Source of the DNA: Bog-159 sp049511415
GTDB lineage: Bacteria > Acidobacteriota > Terriglobia > Bryobacterales > Bryobacteraceae
Assembly (NCBI GenBank): GCA_049511415.1
Contig: JBEKYC010000034.1
Coordinates: 1 to 64,000, forward strand
Reading direction: 5' to 3'
Length of the DNA stretch: 64,000 nucleotides
Shown: piece after piece, positions 61,857 through 64,000 of the stretch
Layout of the letters: each line of letters starts with the position of its first letter
Position numbering within the stretch: position 1 is the first letter of the stretch
The notes under the pieces: generated by a model
Told to the model about the DNA's origin: nothing
The model's database searches: none
Seen by the model: the letters and a program-made list of their open reading frames with translations, nothing else
Made by a program: the position numbers and the translations under genes

Positions 61857-63146
61857 TCATCGGTGGCCCGTATCGGTTTTCGTCAAACTGGCTAAAGCGC
61901 TCTTCGCCACCTTCGCAACCACATGATACTGCGGATCGACCACCTCGGCTATGTCATACCGCATCGCCGTGCCCAGCACCACCGCCGATTCGTTAGCCGT
62001 CAATTTGTAGTCGTGTGCCAGCCAGTCGGCTAGCTGCGCTGTGGCCTGCTGCATGGCGTCGCCCACCGATCCGGCAATCCCCATCGACATCAGGTAATCG
62101 CCGTTTTCGGCCCGCGGCCCACCCGTCGAGTAATTCTTCACCACATCAACTGTAAACTCCACATCCATGGAAGTTTCCAATGCGTCGCCGGTCAGCTCAC
62201 CGTCGCCTTGAGCCGCGTGCCCGTCGCCTAGGAAGAACAGCGCGCCCGGCTGATTCACCGGCAGGTATACGCTGGCTCCCTCCCGGATCTGGTTGTAGTC
62301 CATGTTGCCGCCAAAGCTGCCCAGGTATCCGGTGCGGAACGACTGCTTGTTGCTCGGCGCCACCGCCATGCACCCCAGCATCGGCTGCAGCTTGACCGTA
62401 TAGTTCTTCAAATGCTCGGAGGGCTTCGCCAGCATCGCCACACCGTGCTCCCGGTCGAGCTTCCACTCCGAATCGAACTTCTCGTCGTACTTGGCATCGC
62501 GTACGTAATCCGGCGTAACCGCATTGCCGGCGATCTCGCTGCCGCTTTGCGCGCTGTCCCGGTTCAGGCGGACTTTGTTCAGATGGATCACCAGCGTGTC
62601 GCCCGGAAACGCTCCCTCAATATAAAACGGACCCGTTTCCGGATTACCTCCCTGTGAATGCCGCACCCCGTTCTTATCCACGCCCCCCGCGTCCACCGTC
62701 CACGTGCGCACCGTATCGCCCGGGAAAATGTGCATCACGGGCGGTATCGCGCCGGAGAACTGCCGGTGAAATTCGGTGGGTTCGAAATCGTGCACCGTCG
62801 GAGTCGCCGGCCGCTGCGCCGGCCGTTTCGCCGTCCACGTCACCTTTTCCTTGCCAAACCACACCGCATCGCCCGACAGCGTGCCGCCTTGTGCCACCCC
62901 ATGAAACGTGCCAAACTCCTGCCCTCCTGGCCGCGTTGCTTTGAAGTCCAGCACGTCGCCTTTGAAGGTCCCTTCAAACTTCAATTCGTTCAAATTACCG
63001 GTCAATTTCTCACCTTCTACTTTAAGATTGACGCCGGCATAAATTTCATCGTTAAACCGGTGCGCGGTGAACTCCCAATCGCCCGATATATCGGCGGCGA
63101 AACCGATCAGGCGCACGGCGAGCAGGCTGAGTAACAAGCGTTTCAT
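61857..63146 (-). CDS. Secreted acetamidase/formamidase family protein
   Basis: A 429-residue protein with a signal peptide (LLLSLLAVRLIGFA). A beta-rich extra N-terminal part of about 95 residues (DISGDWEFTAHRFNDEIYAG) precedes the amidase fold. Family landmarks are HIFPGDTVRTWTVDAGG, GPFYIEGAFPGDTLVIHL, PMLGCMAVAP, SFGGNMDYNQI and FFLGDGHAAQGDGE. The GNMD and GDGHAAQGDGE blocks form the zinc/active site in formamidases, which hydrolyse short amides to ammonia. Export is unusual for the classic enzyme but common in acidobacteria. Confidence 0.9.
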   Translation of the reverse strand: MKRLLLSLLAVRLIGFAADISGDWEFTAHRFNDEIYAGVNLKVEGEKLTGNLNELKFEGTFKGDVLDFKATRPGGQEFGTFHGVAQGGTLSGDAVWFGKEKVTWTAKRPAQRPATPTVHDFEPTEFHRQFSGAIPPVMHIFPGDTVRTWTVDAGGVDKNGVRHSQGGNPETGPFYIEGAFPGDTLVIHLNKVRLNRDSAQSGSEIAGNAVTPDYVRDAKYDEKFDSEWKLDREHGVAMLAKPSEHLKNYTVKLQPMLGCMAVAPSNKQSFRTGYLGSFGGNMDYNQIREGASVYLPVNQPGALFFLGDGHAAQGDGELTGDALETSMDVEFTVDVVKNYSTGGPRAENGDYLMSMGIAGSVGDAMQQATAQLADWLAHDYKLTANESAVVLGTAMRYDIAEVVDPQYHVVAKVAKSALASLTKTDTGHR

Positions 63147-63191
63147 GTTGGTTCTCCTTGGGTTGTGACGCGCCCGTGGGCGCTAAGTTAG

Positions 63192-64000
63192 TTACGTGGA
63201 TGCGCCGCCCGGCAGTTCCAGCGGCATCGCACGCAGCCGCGTTCCGGTCAATTGAAATACCGCGTTGGCTACAGCTGGAGCCAGCCCCACAATGGGCGTC
63301 TCGCCTGCCCCGGCCGACGGCAGATCCGGACGGTCCACCAGCACCACTTCGATCTCCGGCATGTCGCTGAACCGCGGCACGCGGTATTCGGAGAACCGCG
63401 GGTTTTGGATCTGCCCGTTGGCGAAGCGGATCTGCTCAAACAGTGCGCCGCCGATCGCCATCGAAACCGCGCCGGCGATCTGGTTCTTCAGATGCTCCGG
63501 GTTCACCACCGCGCCGCAATCGAACGCCTCCACCGCGCGCAGCACGCGTACGCGCCCCTGGTCCACCGACACCTGCGCGCAGGTGGCCACGTAGCCGTTC
63601 TTTTCAAACCCGCACGACAGGCCGATGCCTTTGCCCTTTCCCCAACCGAAGCGCTCCGCGGCCGCCTGCAGCACCCCGCGCAGGCGCGCATCTCTGATAT
63701 TCGCCAGCCGGAATTCGAGCGGATCCATTTTGAGTTCATGCGCCAGTTCGTCCATGTGTACCTCGCGCGCGAAATGATTGGCCGTCGCCGCCAGCCCGCG
63801 GTACGATCCCTGCCGCAGCGGCGATTCCGAGGGATGAAACACGTTCCGCTGATTCGGTATGTCGTACAGCCCCACCAGGCCCGAGCCGCCCGAATTGTAG
63901 TTATGGAAGTCCCAGGCCAGGATCTTCCCGTTGGGGCTGGCGCCACTCGAAACCTCAATTAAACCGGCGGGCCGGAAATACGCCCACGTGAATTCCTCCT
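63192..64000 (-). CDS. Molybdopterin-binding subunit of a xanthine dehydrogenase-family oxidoreductase (cut at window edge)
   Basis: The minus frame is open to the window end, so only the C-terminal 268 residues are seen. Segments AWDFHNYNSGGSGLVGLYD, SPLRQGSYRGLAATANHFAR and VDQGRVRVLRAVEAFDCG are typical of the large subunit, and GAGETPIVGLAPAVANAV carries the catalytic Glu of the molybdenum site. Such enzymes hydroxylate purines, aldehydes or N-heterocycles. The substrate is unknown; an exported isoquinoline-type member is possible. It precedes the acetamidase gene by 45 bases. Confidence 0.88.
   Translation of the reverse strand, partial: EEFTWAYFRPAGLIEVSSGASPNGKILAWDFHNYNSGGSGLVGLYDIPNQRNVFHPSESPLRQGSYRGLAATANHFAREVHMDELAHELKMDPLEFRLANIRDARLRGVLQAAAERFGWGKGKGIGLSCGFEKNGYVATCAQVSVDQGRVRVLRAVEAFDCGAVVNPEHLKNQIAGAVSMAIGGALFEQIRFANGQIQNPRFSEYRVPRFSDMPEIEVVLVDRPDLPSAGAGETPIVGLAPAVANAVFQLTGTRLRAMPLELPGGAST

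Overview
The window looks like a GC-rich chromosomal segment of an acidobacterium of the Bryobacterales / Candidatus Solibacter type. This is inferred from gene families, not from a marker tree. The pointers are a carboxypeptidase-regulatory TonB-type (Oar-like) receptor, a PadR regulator overlapping a very large MacB/FtsX permease of the acidobacterial duplicated orphan permease kind, a secreted protein with the Solibacter C-terminal domain TIGR03437, a PEP-CTERM protein, a serine/threonine kinase with a TPR tail, DUF3617 and NIPSNAP proteins, and sugar enzymes with Tat-type leaders. No rRNA, CRISPR array, phage block or intact insertion sequence was seen.

Region by region. 1-5333: a tightly packed minus-strand run (TPR protein, MFS transporter, SYLF protein, quinone oxidoreductase, truncated serine hydrolase). 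5381-6977: a decayed small gene, a stand-alone SLATT two-TM protein and four helically phased TTGCAA boxes. 6978-13050: TonB-type receptor, exported mannonate-dehydratase-like and NIPSNAP proteins, DUF3047 protein. 13341-17541: four overlapping plus-strand genes (reductase, PAP2/AUR1-like phosphotransferase, GNAT acyltransferase, serine palmitoyltransferase-like PLP enzyme) that together read as a sphingolipid/phosphosphingolipid pathway. 17542-18613: a decay zone with broken antitoxin/toxin-like genes, including a DUF433 gene joined out of frame to the tail of a DUF5615 toxin gene. 18673-23507: a small Cas2-fold-like protein, transaldolase and glucose-6-phosphate isomerase, tRNA-Thr(TGT) with its promoter, and small unknown genes. 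23508-30327: larC divergent from a secreted DsbA-like / M28 peptidase / GH31 glycosidase operon. 30332-38173: a cyclase-like toroid protein, a frameshifted DUF3617 gene, metW-metX, a GT39-type membrane glycosyltransferase, a peptide deformylase variant, a zinc ribbon, citrate synthase and an OmpH/Skp chaperone. 38366-44240: GAPDH, a BamE-like lipid-envelope candidate, a decayed AAA ATPase gene and sdhCAB. 44367-51151: TMTC-like TPR glycosyltransferase, DEAD-box helicase, a DUF4242 remnant, secreted proteins, a J-domain protein and a VanX-type dipeptidase. 52407-57236: PEP-CTERM, TIGR03437, PadR and giant permease genes, all overlapping. 57324-64000: AraC regulator, a secreted-domain/VOC fusion, Ser/Thr kinase, acetamidase/formamidase and a cut molybdopterin dehydrogenase subunit.

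Central metabolism is well represented (tal, pgi, gap, gltA, sdhCAB, metXW), as is envelope and secreted biology. The most notable points are the compact sphingolipid cluster with an inositol-phosphorylceramide-synthase-like PAP2 member, the orphan SLATT protein beside phased repeats, the fused VOC protein with an internal ribosome binding site, and at least seven gene remnants whose ancestral reading frames can still be followed.
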